From assembly GCA_025350145.1 (NCBI GenBank), contig JANXYH010000102.1, forward strand, positions 18,681 to 82,680: 64,000 nucleotides of DNA, read 5' to 3'. The DNA is from Burkholderiales bacterium (lineage in GTDB: Bacteria; Pseudomonadota; Gammaproteobacteria; Burkholderiales; Burkholderiaceae_C). The notes below the pieces were generated by a model. That model did not search any database and had not been told where the DNA came from. It saw nothing but the letters and a program-made list of their open reading frames with translations. A program made the translations under genes and the position numbers. Shown in pieces: positions 42,845-52,856 of this stretch. The first letter of the stretch is position 1, and the number at the start of each line of letters is the position of its first letter.

Positions 42845-43831
42845 ATGAACAACAACAACCCCAACCCCGACGCCACGCCATCGATGATCCAGGCGCTGGG
42901 CTTCGAGGCCGAGATGGCGCGGCTGCGCCAGGCCCTGCGCGACTGGAGCGGCAGCGCCGACCCGGAGATGCGCCCGTTCCTGGCCTGGCAGTTCGAGGCC
43001 GGCTCGAAGTACTTCCGGCCGCTGACGCTGTTTGCCTGCCACCGCGCGGTCGGCGGCGGGGCGATCAGCCGTGGCCTGATCCACGCCGCGATGGCGGTGG
43101 AGATCTTCCACAACATGACGCTGATCGTCGACGACATCCTCGACAAGAGCCCGGCCCGGCGCGGCAAGCCGACCATGCACACCCGCTTCGGCGAGCTGCA
43201 GGCGCTGATGTGCTCGGGCTGGATCGTCGCCGACGGCTACGACATCGTCACCGACCCGCGCGCCTACGAGCCGGGCGAGGCCAGCCCGGAACTGCTGCGC
43301 CTGAACGTCAAGCTGCTGTCCGAACTGGTCAAGCGCCTGGGCGTGGCCGAGGTGATGCAATGGCGATTGCGCCGCCAGCCGCTGGGGGTCGAGGACTGGC
43401 GCCGCATTGCCGGCGAGGACACCGGCTCGATGTTCGAGGTCTGCGCCTGCCTGGGCACCCGCAGCGAACAGTTGCGCCGCTTCGGCGCGCTGCTGGGCAT
43501 GGTCTACCACGGCTGCGACGACGTCGGCGACGTGCGTGGCGCGGTCGCGCTGGGCGGCGGCGGGGTCGAAGATCTGCGCGACGGCATCTTGACCCTGCCG
43601 GCAGCGCTGGCGATCCGCGACCCGGCGATCCGCAGCCTGTTCTGCAAACCGCAGCCCAGCGACGCCGAGCTGCGCATCCTCGGCCAGGCCAACGCCGCCC
43701 AGCTCGACGAGGCTGAAGCGCTGCTCGACGAGTTCGCCGCGCAGGCGGTCGAGCAGGCCGAAAAATTCGCCGCCGACCCGGCCCCGTTGATCGCCCTGGT
43801 GCGCTACACCCGGGCACTCTCGCGGCAGTAA
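42845..43831 (+). CDS. Polyprenyl diphosphate synthase-family protein
   Basis: A 328-residue trans-prenyltransferase-type protein. The first aspartate-rich motif is DDILD (96-100) in LIVDDILDKS, the second is DDVGD (225-229), and the usual GGKRxRP motif appears as GSKYFRP (53-59). Lysine and arginine changes in that motif, which normally binds the pyrophosphate of IPP, suggest altered substrate use. It would condense IPP units or act on a prenyl diphosphate. It is not a close match to the housekeeping IspA or IspB forms. It is linked to the cyclase upstream and to an FAD desaturase-like protein downstream. Confidence 0.83.
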   Translation: MNNNNPNPDATPSMIQALGFEAEMARLRQALRDWSGSADPEMRPFLAWQFEAGSKYFRPLTLFACHRAVGGGAISRGLIHAAMAVEIFHNMTLIVDDILDKSPARRGKPTMHTRFGELQALMCSGWIVADGYDIVTDPRAYEPGEASPELLRLNVKLLSELVKRLGVAEVMQWRLRRQPLGVEDWRRIAGEDTGSMFEVCACLGTRSEQLRRFGALLGMVYHGCDDVGDVRGAVALGGGGVEDLRDGILTLPAALAIRDPAIRSLFCKPQPSDAELRILGQANAAQLDEAEALLDEFAAQAVEQAEKFAADPAPLIALVRYTRALSRQ

Positions 43832-43870
43832 GGCCGCAGCACCACCGCCCCGCCAAACCCCGGAGCCCAC

Positions 43871-45712
43871 ATGCCCAAGACCCGAAATGTTCCGCGCGTG
43901 GCCATCGCCGGTGGCGGCATCTCCGGCATGGCTGCGGCGCTGCGCCTGGCCCAGCGCGGCTATGCGGTGACGCTGTACGAGGCCAAGCCCTGGCTGGGCG
44001 GCAACATGAGCTCGCAGAGAGATCCGGGCAGCGACGTCTACCACGACGTCTTCCCGCACATGTTCTCGAACTTCTACGTCAACTTCTGGGACATCGCCTG
44101 CCAGGACCTGGGCCTCAAGCGCGACCTCGGCCCGGACTCAGACTTTGCGCCGCGCAACAGCGTCAAGACCCTGGACCGGCAGCACGGCTACAGCGATTTC
44201 CGCAACATCAGCACGCTCGATCCGCGCGTCCTGTGGGAGGACATGCGTGCCGGCGACGGCTCTATGAGCCTGCTCGACAAGTACCTCTACATGTACTCGC
44301 TGCTCGACCTGATCAACCACCGCTTTGCCGAGCGTGGCCTGCTCGGGCTGGACCTCAACGCCTTCGTGCGCTCACGCCCGACCACCACCGACGCGGTCGC
44401 AAGCCTGCACGATTCGATCGTGATGTTCATCTGGTCGATCCATGCCGACGCCACCTCGGCCTCGTCCTACAAAAGCTTCTACCGCCACGCCTTCGGCAAT
44501 GTCCAGCCGCTGCTCTGGTTGCTCAAGGGCAGCCTGCAGGAGAAGCTCATCGACCCGTTCGAGCAACGCCTGCTGGTGCTGGGGGTCAGCATCCACAAGA
44601 ACACCAGCGTCGACCGGGTGGTGGTTGAAAACGGCCGGATCGCCGCGCTCCAGCTCAAGGACGCCGAGTTCGACTGGAGCACCCGCGACTTCAAGGTCAA
44701 GGGCGCGGCCAGGGCGGCGGCGCCACTCGACTACCTGATCCTGGCGGTCTCGCCCGGCACGCTCGGCCGGCTGGCCGACACCGGACCCACCGAGCAGCGC
44801 CTGAACACCCTGCTGCCCAAGCTGGCGCATGCCGCCAAACGCCTGCCCGCAGAGCCGATCGCGGTGATGAACGTGTACTTCAAGCGCAAGCTCAGTGGCA
44901 TCCCGCCCGAGACCGTCTCGGTGCTGGATTCGAGCTGCTACTTCAGCTTCACCGACCTCTCCGACCTGTGGCCGCAGCCCCGGCGCGAGGGCGTCAGCGC
45001 GATCACCCTGGCGGCCTCGGACTACTGGGCACTGCCGTCCAACAACGGCCGCGAGAACGCCCACGCCATGCTCCGCGAGTTCGCCTCCTACGTCAAAAAT
45101 TTCGATCCCGGAACCCACTGGGGCGACCCCGACAGCGACATCGACTGGAACCGCAGCAACTACCAGTCGAACGAAGACCATGTGATCTTCGTCAACCAGG
45201 TCGGCAGTTGGCAGTACCGCCCCGAGACCGCCCCGCCCGAGGTCCACAACCTGTTCTTTGCCGGCGACTTCTGCCGCAACCACATCGACATGGCCACCGT
45301 CGAGGCCGCCGTCACCAGCGGCCTCAATGCCGCCAGCGCGCTGCAAGCCCGGCAGACCCTGGGCGAGCCCATCGTCACCCGGCACCCGCCGGTCTGGTCG
45401 CATGCGGCGGTGGCCGCACTCAAGCTCGCCCTGGCGCCTTCGGCCTATGCCACCAAGGCCTGGCTGGGCTGGCAGGATGTCGCCGCCCGCGTCGGCAAGC
45501 CCGATCCCACCGACACGTATGCCACCCGCGACCTGATCGACGTGGTCGTTGGCCTGCTCTCGCTGCCCAGCCGCTACATGGTTGATATGGTCGAGACCGT
45601 AGGCACGATGTGGGCCGGCGGTGGTGAGGACCGCCAGGCGTGGATGTCGTTCTTGGCGGCGGCGGTGGCTACGAGTGGCGTCAGCGGCGCGGCGCCGGCA
45701 ATGCAGAACTGA
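43871..45712 (+). CDS. FAD-dependent amine oxidase/phytoene desaturase-like protein
   Basis: A 613-residue flavoprotein with an N-terminal ADP-binding motif (VAIAGGGISGMAAALRLAQ), then AKPWLGGNM, and a C-terminal FAD block around LFFAGDFCRNHIDMATVEAA. Overall it resembles the amine oxidase superfamily that includes carotenoid and squalene desaturases. The N-terminal two thirds is the catalytic fold; the last 100 residues are an extra helical extension (VGLLSLPSRYMVDMVETVG). It starts 39 bp after the polyprenyl synthase gene, which makes an isoprenoid substrate plausible but unproven. Confidence 0.82.
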   Translation: MPKTRNVPRVAIAGGGISGMAAALRLAQRGYAVTLYEAKPWLGGNMSSQRDPGSDVYHDVFPHMFSNFYVNFWDIACQDLGLKRDLGPDSDFAPRNSVKTLDRQHGYSDFRNISTLDPRVLWEDMRAGDGSMSLLDKYLYMYSLLDLINHRFAERGLLGLDLNAFVRSRPTTTDAVASLHDSIVMFIWSIHADATSASSYKSFYRHAFGNVQPLLWLLKGSLQEKLIDPFEQRLLVLGVSIHKNTSVDRVVVENGRIAALQLKDAEFDWSTRDFKVKGAARAAAPLDYLILAVSPGTLGRLADTGPTEQRLNTLLPKLAHAAKRLPAEPIAVMNVYFKRKLSGIPPETVSVLDSSCYFSFTDLSDLWPQPRREGVSAITLAASDYWALPSNNGRENAHAMLREFASYVKNFDPGTHWGDPDSDIDWNRSNYQSNEDHVIFVNQVGSWQYRPETAPPEVHNLFFAGDFCRNHIDMATVEAAVTSGLNAASALQARQTLGEPIVTRHPPVWSHAAVAALKLALAPSAYATKAWLGWQDVAARVGKPDPTDTYATRDLIDVVVGLLSLPSRYMVDMVETVGTMWAGGGEDRQAWMSFLAAAVATSGVSGAAPAMQN

Positions 45713-45977
45713 ACCGCAGGCGCAGTGGAGACCGCAGGCCTGCGCCCGGGCTCAGGAAGGCCTGGGAGGAAGCCGCTTACAACGGTCAAGAATGCATTCG
45801 CCAAAGGCGGTCCGCCCGCTGGGTTGCGCCGCGTGAGTGCCAGCGGCTGAGTCATGAGGCCGCCCGCTCGTGTGGGCTGGTGGCCATGGAAGTGCAGTCG
45901 GCCAAGCAGGTGACGCTGAATCTGGCGCTTCAGCGGGTGCAGACCGATCTGGCGGCAGCGCGGGAACAACTTTGAAG

Positions 45978-47918
45978 ATGAACCCGATGACGGAGAACAA
46001 GATGCAGAAGATCGACGCGGCCAGTGCGCAGGCGCAATCGGCGGATCTGATGGCGGCCAACATCGCGCAGCTCAGGGCGCTGTTCCCAGAACTGCTCACC
46101 GAAGGGCCGAACGGCGTGTCCGTCAATGTGGATGTGCTCAAGTCGCTGGTCGGCGACAAGACCGTGACTGATGCTGATGAGAAATACGGCCTTAACTGGC
46201 ACGGCAAGCGCCAGGCCCGCAGGCTGGCGCTGACGCCCAGCACCGGAACGCTGATTCCGTGCCCCGAGGAAAGCGTTGATTGGGACACCACCCAGAACCT
46301 GATGATCGAGGGCGATAACCTGGAAGTGCTGAAACTCTTGCAGAAGAGTTACGCGGGCAAGGTCAAGTTGATTTATATTGATCCGCCGTACAACACGGGC
46401 AAAGACTTTGTTTACCCAGATAATTTTCAAGACAGCATCAAGAACTACCTGGAGTTGACTGGGCAGGTGGAGGGTGCGCGCAAGATCAGCAGCAACACGG
46501 AGTCGAGCGGGCGATTCCATACCGACTGGCTGAACATGATTTATCCGCGCCTGAAGATTGCGCGCGACTTACTCAAGGATGACGGTGTTATTTTTCTATC
46601 TATCGATGAGAAGGAAGTGGCTAGGTTGCGGGTTGCGCTAGACGAAATCTTTGGCGAAGAAAACTTTGTCTCCAATTTGGTGTGGAGATCAAGAACCTCA
46701 ATTTCGGACGACCAAGAGGTATCTCTGAACCACAACCATACACTGATTTATTCCAGACGGAAAGAGGCGCTGGAGTACCATGGCGATCCGCTTGACGAGT
46801 CAGAGTATGACAATCCAGATACTGACGCCCGTGGAGCGTGGAAGCTCGTGCCGCTTGATGCCAATAAGCCAGGTGGCAATACAATGTATCCGATCCAAAA
46901 CCCCAAGACTGGCGTTGAATATTTGCCGCCGATTGGACGCAGTTGGGCAATCAATCCTGAGGAATTTCAGAGATTGTTCGATGATGGTCGGATTAAATTT
47001 GGCAAAAGCAATGACGCGGCGCCTAAGAAGAAGCTCTACCTGAAGGAGCGCCTAACTGCGGGCGAGACTCGCACTTCGAGTTCTGTTTTGATTGACGCTG
47101 GAACCACTAAGGACGGTACGGAGGAATGTTCGGCCATCATGGGTAGCAAAGGTGTTTTTGACTACCCTAAACCGACTTCGCTTATCAGTCGCCTGATTCA
47201 GTATGGATCCTCGGCGAATGACAAAACTACTGTGCTCGACTTTTTTGCGGGATCGGGGACGACCGGCCACGCTACGTGGCTGAGAAGTGCGATTGATGGC
47301 CGATCCCGTCGATTCATATTAGTGCAACTTCCAGAGCCGCTTGACCCAGAGGATGTAAATCAACGTGTCGCTGCTAAGTTCTGCGACAAGCTTGGGAAGC
47401 CGAGAAATATTGCTGAACTGACGAAAGAGCGACTGCGTAGGGCGGGAGCAGCGATCAAAGCAGATTCCATGTTTGGCGATATTGATACCGGCTTTCGGGT
47501 CTTCAGATTAAACACATCAAACATCCGCGCTTGGAATCCCGATCCGGTCAACCTGGACCAATCCTTGTTCAGCCATCAGGATCACCTCCTTGAAGGTCGC
47601 ACTGAGCCTGATGTTCTGCATGAGCTTCTGCTCAAGTTGGGCCTCGACCTGTGCGTTCCTATTGCCCGACATCATGTCGCGGGAAAGTATCTCTATTCTG
47701 TCGGAGGCGGCGTCTTGATCGCCTGCTTGGCAACGCACATCGAAGCCGCCGATGTCGAAGCCGTGGCCCAAGGCATCGCCGCCTGGCACAAGGAGCAGTC
47801 ACCGGCCGGCGATACGACTTGCGTCTTCCGCGACAGCGCCTTTGCCGACGACGTGGCCAAGACCAACATGGCGGCGATCTTGGCGCAGAACGGTATCGTC
47901 AACGTGCGCAGCCTGTGA
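45978..47918 (+). CDS. mod: Type III restriction-modification system methyltransferase
   Basis: A 646-residue adenine-N6 methyltransferase subunit of a type III system. Motif IV DPPY is at 135-138 (YIDPPYNTG) and motif I FAGSG at about 421-425 (LDFFAGSGTTGHA), the beta-class order typical of Mod proteins. The region between holds the target-recognition domain. Starts at 45978, 45987 or 46002 are all possible; the last has the best GGAG spacing. Bases about 46560-47600 are much less G+C-rich than the flanks, marking the recognition domain as recently exchanged. It is followed two bases later by the AlbA_2 gene. Confidence 0.93.
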   Translation: MNPMTENKMQKIDAASAQAQSADLMAANIAQLRALFPELLTEGPNGVSVNVDVLKSLVGDKTVTDADEKYGLNWHGKRQARRLALTPSTGTLIPCPEESVDWDTTQNLMIEGDNLEVLKLLQKSYAGKVKLIYIDPPYNTGKDFVYPDNFQDSIKNYLELTGQVEGARKISSNTESSGRFHTDWLNMIYPRLKIARDLLKDDGVIFLSIDEKEVARLRVALDEIFGEENFVSNLVWRSRTSISDDQEVSLNHNHTLIYSRRKEALEYHGDPLDESEYDNPDTDARGAWKLVPLDANKPGGNTMYPIQNPKTGVEYLPPIGRSWAINPEEFQRLFDDGRIKFGKSNDAAPKKKLYLKERLTAGETRTSSSVLIDAGTTKDGTEECSAIMGSKGVFDYPKPTSLISRLIQYGSSANDKTTVLDFFAGSGTTGHATWLRSAIDGRSRRFILVQLPEPLDPEDVNQRVAAKFCDKLGKPRNIAELTKERLRRAGAAIKADSMFGDIDTGFRVFRLNTSNIRAWNPDPVNLDQSLFSHQDHLLEGRTEPDVLHELLLKLGLDLCVPIARHHVAGKYLYSVGGGVLIACLATHIEAADVEAVAQGIAAWHKEQSPAGDTTCVFRDSAFADDVAKTNMAAILAQNGIVNVRSL

Positions 47919-47920
47919 CC

Positions 47921-49654
47921 ATGGACCAATCTGCTTTGATTGCCCTGGTGGATCAATTGCGCGCCCAGGGACGCGAGGCCAGCACCGTGGAGTTCAAGTC
48001 CAACTGGGACCTGCCGCGTGACATCGGTGAGTACCTGTCTGCCTTGGCCAATGCCGCAGTGTTGGAGCGGCACGACCATGCCTATTTGGTGTGGGGCGTG
48101 AATGACAAGACACACGAGATCAGGGGCACGACGTTCAAGCCATTCGGCGCCAAGGGCGAAGGCAATCAAGCGCTGATCATGTGGTTAACCCAGGCCACGT
48201 CGCCCAAACCGGACTTCGAGTTCTACGAAATACAACACCCGCAAGGGGCGGTTGCGCTTCTGGATATCAAGACACCACGCACCGCACCGTTGGCGTTCGC
48301 AGGGGTTCGCTATATCCGCATTGACACCCACAAAACAAAGCTGAGCGATCACCCGGATAAGGAATTGCGCATTTGGGATCTGTTGGGACAGAAGTCCGAC
48401 TGGTCGGGCGAAATCGTGGCAGATGCGACGCTGGATGACTTGGATCCTGAGGCATTGGATGCCGCGCGCCGACGCTTTACAGAATATCTGCTCAAGGCCG
48501 AGCCTGACGCCGCCCGGCATGAGCACATTCGTGCCGAGGCTCAAGGCTGGGATGTCGTGACCCTGCTGAACAAGGCACGTATCACCAAGGCCGGGCGCAT
48601 CACGCGCGCGGCGCTGCTGTTGTTGGGCAGAGATGAGTCAGCACAATTTCTGGCGCCCGTGGACGTCAAGCTGAGCTGGATTTCGCGCAACGCACAGAAC
48701 GTAACTGGCGCCTCTCAGCCTTACGGCATGCCGTTTCTGCTGGCCACTGACCAGATTTTCAGGCGCATCCGCAACGACGCCGTTGAGGCCATGCCTGACG
48801 GCACGCTGTTTCCCGTGGCCCTGCAACGCTACGACGCCTGGGTTATTCGGGAAGCCCTGCACAACTGCGTGGCACACCAGGACTACCGCCTGGGTGGCAA
48901 GGTCAATGTGGTGGAGCATCCCGACAAGTTGGTGTTCACGAATCTGGGGCAGTTCATCCCGCCCAGTGTGGAATGGATGCTGGAGCACCAGTCGCCGCCC
49001 GAGCACTACCGCAACCAGTGGCTCATCGACGGCATGATTCGCCTGCGCATGATTGACCAGGTGGGCAGTGGCATTCGGCGTATGTTCCAGACGCAGCGTG
49101 ACCGCTACTTTCCCTTGCCAGACTTCGCATTTGAAGTAACTGGGCAGGGCCACCCGCGCGTGGAGGTGACGATCCCAGGGCAGATTCTGGATGTGAAGTA
49201 CACCCAGTTGCTGATGAAGCGCGCCGACTTGAACTTGCGCCAGGTTTTGTTGCTCGACAAGGTGCAGAAAAAGCGCCGCTTGGCTGTAGACGATGTTCGT
49301 CAATTGAAGGCGCTCAAGTTGATCGAGGGGCGTTCACCCAACTTCTTTGTTTCGGCCAAAGTGGCCGAATGGGCGGACCAGAAGGCCAGCTACATCCGCA
49401 ACAAGGGCTTGGATGACGGTTATTACCGCAAGCTGGTGACCGACTATTTGAAGAAGTACGGGCAAGCCACCCGCAAGGACATGGACGAACTGTTGTTGGC
49501 GAAGCTGCCGGACGTGCTCTTTGCCACCCAGAAGGCACACAAGATTCGCAACCTGCTGCAAGCCCTGCGGCGTGACGAACTGATTCACCGCACCGGCCCC
49601 AAGGCAACAGCGGTCTGGCGCTTGGGTGCTGGGCGACCTGATGGTCAAAGCTAG
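47921..49654 (+). CDS. AlbA_2 (Schlafen-type) putative DNA-binding protein with HATPase-like domain
   Basis: A 577-residue protein. The N-terminal AlbA_2/Schlafen-type domain covers about 10-140 (STVEFKSNWDLP, LSALANAAVLERHDHAYLVWG). A RecG-like HATPase_c_4 region follows at about 300-400 (VIREALHNCVAHQDYRLGG, KLVFTNLGQFIPPSVEW), and the C-terminus looks like winged-helix DNA-binding segments. It starts two bases after mod and is followed by res, so it belongs to the restriction-modification operon. It could regulate the locus or act as an additional defence effector. Related proteins occur in defence islands; the function here is inferred. Confidence 0.82.
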   Translation: MDQSALIALVDQLRAQGREASTVEFKSNWDLPRDIGEYLSALANAAVLERHDHAYLVWGVNDKTHEIRGTTFKPFGAKGEGNQALIMWLTQATSPKPDFEFYEIQHPQGAVALLDIKTPRTAPLAFAGVRYIRIDTHKTKLSDHPDKELRIWDLLGQKSDWSGEIVADATLDDLDPEALDAARRRFTEYLLKAEPDAARHEHIRAEAQGWDVVTLLNKARITKAGRITRAALLLLGRDESAQFLAPVDVKLSWISRNAQNVTGASQPYGMPFLLATDQIFRRIRNDAVEAMPDGTLFPVALQRYDAWVIREALHNCVAHQDYRLGGKVNVVEHPDKLVFTNLGQFIPPSVEWMLEHQSPPEHYRNQWLIDGMIRLRMIDQVGSGIRRMFQTQRDRYFPLPDFAFEVTGQGHPRVEVTIPGQILDVKYTQLLMKRADLNLRQVLLLDKVQKKRRLAVDDVRQLKALKLIEGRSPNFFVSAKVAEWADQKASYIRNKGLDDGYYRKLVTDYLKKYGQATRKDMDELLLAKLPDVLFATQKAHKIRNLLQALRRDELIHRTGPKATAVWRLGAGRPDGQS

Positions 49655-49756
49655 ATTCGATTCGAAGGCCGGCGCTAGCAATCGGAGTCGCCGTAAGTTG
49701 TTGATTTTTAAGTTTTCTTTTGGCCAAACGGGCCTGAAGTCAGAGATGGCTGAGCA

Positions 49757-52700
49757 ATGAAACTCCACTTCGAGCCCAACCTGGACTACCAGCTCCAGGC
49801 CATCGAGTCGGTCTGCGACCTGTTCCGTGGCCAGGAGGTTTGCCGGACCGAGTTCACGGTCACCATGAAGCTGCCTGAGTCCCACGGCGCGCAGCAAATG
49901 ACGCTGGGTGTGGCGGAGACCGACCTTGGCGTCGGCAACCGGCTGACCCTGCTGGATGAGCAACTGTTGCAGAACCTGCGTGACGTTCAGTTGCGCGGCG
50001 GCCTGGCGCCTTCCAATGTGCTGGCCTCGGGCGACTTCACCGTCGAAATGGAGACCGGCACGGGCAAGACCTACGTCTACCTGCGCACGATCTTCGAGCT
50101 GAACAAACGCTACGGCTTCACAAAGTTCGTGATCGTGGTGCCCTCGGTGGCCATCAAGGAAGGCGTCTACAAGTCGCTGCAGATCACCGAGGAGCACTTC
50201 AGGGGCATCTATGCCGGCGTACCGGTGGACTTCTTCCTGTACGACTCGGGCAAGCTGGGTCAGGTGCGCAACTTCGCCACCAGTTCGACCATCCAGGTCA
50301 TGGTGGTCACGGTTGGCGCCATCAACAAGAAGGATGTCAACAACCTCTACAAGGACAGCGAGAAGACGGGCGGCGAGAAGCCCATCGAACTCATCAAGGC
50401 GGCGCGGCCAATCGTCATCGTCGACGAACCGCAGAGCGTAGACGGCGGCCTGACCGGCGCCGGCAAGACGGCGCTGGATGCCATGAACCCGCTGTGCACG
50501 CTGCGGTACTCAGCCACTCATGCCAACAAGCACCACATGGTGTTCCGGCTCGATGCGCTGGATGCCTACGAACGCAAGCTGGTCAAGCAGATCGAGGTGG
50601 CGGCGGCCACCATCGAGGACGCGCACAACCGGGCCTTTGTGCGGCTGATATCGGTCAACAACCAGCGCGGCAGCATCAGCGCCAAGGTGGCGCTGGATGT
50701 CAGGACGGCGGCCGGCGTGAAACGCCAGGAGGTCACAGTCAGCGACGGCGACGACCTGCAGCAGACGACCCAGCGCGACATCTATTCCGACTTCCGCGTC
50801 GGCGAAATCAACACCGCCAAGGGCGAAGAGTTTCTGGAGCTGCGCTACCCGGGCGGCGAAGCCCTGCTCGCCCTGGGCCAGGCCCATGGCGATGTCGATG
50901 CCCTGGCGGTGCAGCGCGAGATGATCCGGCGCACGATCCGCGAGCACTTGGACAAGGAGAAGCGGCTCGGGCCGAAGGGCATCAAGGTGTTGTCGCTGTT
51001 TTTCATCGACGCGGTGGAGCGTTACCGCCAATACGACAAGAACGGCAGCCCGGTGAAGGGCGACTACGCCCGCATCTTTGAAGAAGAGTACCGGCGCGCG
51101 GCCAAGCTGCCGGCCTACCAGAGCCTGTTCGCCGAACTGGACCTGAGCCATGCCGCCGAGGATGTGCACAACGGCTACTTTTCCATCGACAAGAGGGGCG
51201 GCTGGTCAGACACGGCCGAGAACAACGCCGGCAACCGCGAGAACGCCGAGCGGGCTTACAACCTGATCATGAAGGACAGGGAGAAACTGCTCGACATCAA
51301 TACGCCGCTGAAATTCATCTTTTCGCACTCGGCGCTGAAGGAGGGTTGGGACAATCCCAACGTGTTCCAGATTTGCACCCTGCGGGAGATGGGCACCGAG
51401 CGCGAACGCCGGCAGACCATCGGCCGAGGGCTGCGCCTGTGTGTGGATCAGAACGGCGAGCGGGTGCGCGGCTTCGAGGTCAACCGCTTGACCGTCATTG
51501 CCACCGAGTCTTACGAGCAGTTCGCCGAGAACCTACAGAAGGAAATCGAGGCCGACACCGGCCTGCGGTTCGGCACGCTGGAGCAGCACCAGTTCGCGGC
51601 CATCACCGTCAAGTTGGCGGATGGCTTGCTGGCGCCGCTGGGCGTGGACCAGTCCAAGGCCTTGTGGGAGCACCTGTTGGCGGCCGGGCATGTGGACGCC
51701 AAGGGCAAGGTGCAGGACTCGCTGAAGCTGGCCCTGAAGAGCGGCAGCCTGGGCTTGCCGCCGGCCTTCGAGGCCCAGCGCGCGCAGATCGCCGAGGTGC
51801 TGCGCAAGGTGTCGGGCCGCTTGGAGGTGAAGAACGCCGACGAGCGCAAGGCCGCGTCGCTGCGCAAGGACAAGGACGGCAAGGCCGTCTACCTGTCCGA
51901 CGACTTCAAGGCGCTGTGGGACCGCATCAAGCACCAGACCACTTACCGCGTGCAGTTCGACAACGCCAAGCTGCTGAGTGCCTGCATCGCCGGGCTGCAG
52001 AAGGCACCGCCCATTGCCAAGGCCCGGCTGCAGTGGCGCAAGGCCGACATTGCCATCGGCCAGGCCGGCGTGCAGGCCACGGAAAAGGCGGGTGCGGCGA
52101 CGGTGGTGCTGGACGAGGCCGACATCGAGCTGCCTGACCTGCTGACCGATCTGCAGGACCGAACCCAGCTCACCCGGCGCAGCATCATCACCATCCTGAC
52201 CGAGAGCGGCCGGCTGGACGACTTCAAGCGCAACCCGCAGCAGTTCATCGAGCAGACGGCGGAAATCATCAACCGCTGCAAGCGCCTGGCGCTGGTGGAC
52301 GGCATCAAGTACCAGAAGATCGGCGACGCGCAGTTCTATGCCCAGGAGCTGTTCGCCAAGGACGAGCTGACCGGCTACCTGCGCAACATGCTGCTGGACA
52401 CGAAACGGTCGATCTACGAGCACGTCATCTACGACTCCGACACCGAACGCAGGTTTGCCGAGGCCCTGGAGACGAACGACGGCGTGGTGCTGTACGCCAA
52501 GCTGCCGAGCTGGTTCAAGGTGCCCACGCCGTTGGGGCCGTACAACCCCGACTGGGCCATCTTGTTCGACCAGGACGGCACGCAGCGCCTGTACTTTGTC
52601 GTCGAGACCAAGAGCAGCCTGTTCGGCGACGATCTGCGCAGCAAGGAAAACGCCAAGATGCTGTGCGGCGAAGCGCACTTTGCGGCCTTGCAGACCGGAG

Positions 52701-52762
52701 ACAACCCGGCGCGCTACATCCGGGCCACCGCATTCGTCGACATGCTGAAGCCGCTGCAATAG
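49757..52762 (+). CDS. res: Type III restriction-modification system endonuclease/helicase
   Basis: A 1001-residue Res subunit that translocates or switches on DNA with ATP and cuts when two unmodified sites meet. Superfamily 2 motifs are intact: Walker A ETGTGKT (99-105), DEPQ motif II at about 223-226, and motif VI in QTIGRGLRL. The C-terminal PD-(D/E)xK nuclease is seen as PDWAILF near 931 and ETK near 951-953. Residues look functional. A 102-bp A+T-richer gap separates it from the AlbA_2 gene and may hold a promoter. Confidence 0.93.
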   Translation: MKLHFEPNLDYQLQAIESVCDLFRGQEVCRTEFTVTMKLPESHGAQQMTLGVAETDLGVGNRLTLLDEQLLQNLRDVQLRGGLAPSNVLASGDFTVEMETGTGKTYVYLRTIFELNKRYGFTKFVIVVPSVAIKEGVYKSLQITEEHFRGIYAGVPVDFFLYDSGKLGQVRNFATSSTIQVMVVTVGAINKKDVNNLYKDSEKTGGEKPIELIKAARPIVIVDEPQSVDGGLTGAGKTALDAMNPLCTLRYSATHANKHHMVFRLDALDAYERKLVKQIEVAAATIEDAHNRAFVRLISVNNQRGSISAKVALDVRTAAGVKRQEVTVSDGDDLQQTTQRDIYSDFRVGEINTAKGEEFLELRYPGGEALLALGQAHGDVDALAVQREMIRRTIREHLDKEKRLGPKGIKVLSLFFIDAVERYRQYDKNGSPVKGDYARIFEEEYRRAAKLPAYQSLFAELDLSHAAEDVHNGYFSIDKRGGWSDTAENNAGNRENAERAYNLIMKDREKLLDINTPLKFIFSHSALKEGWDNPNVFQICTLREMGTERERRQTIGRGLRLCVDQNGERVRGFEVNRLTVIATESYEQFAENLQKEIEADTGLRFGTLEQHQFAAITVKLADGLLAPLGVDQSKALWEHLLAAGHVDAKGKVQDSLKLALKSGSLGLPPAFEAQRAQIAEVLRKVSGRLEVKNADERKAASLRKDKDGKAVYLSDDFKALWDRIKHQTTYRVQFDNAKLLSACIAGLQKAPPIAKARLQWRKADIAIGQAGVQATEKAGAATVVLDEADIELPDLLTDLQDRTQLTRRSIITILTESGRLDDFKRNPQQFIEQTAEIINRCKRLALVDGIKYQKIGDAQFYAQELFAKDELTGYLRNMLLDTKRSIYEHVIYDSDTERRFAEALETNDGVVLYAKLPSWFKVPTPLGPYNPDWAILFDQDGTQRLYFVVETKSSLFGDDLRSKENAKMLCGEAHFAALQTGDNPARYIRATAFVDMLKPLQ

Positions 52763-52856
52763 GCCTGGGCCGAGGCCGGCAAGGCGGCGCCGACCGCTCA
52801 AGCCGGCGCCCGAGCCCGCCGCTCAAGGGCCGATCAAGCGCCGCTCAACCTCCCGC

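Noticed and set aside
45713..45977. Small protein gene just before mod, ending at 45975
   Set aside because: The open frame overlaps the end of the flavoprotein gene, has no good ribosome site and no family resemblance; treated as intergenic.
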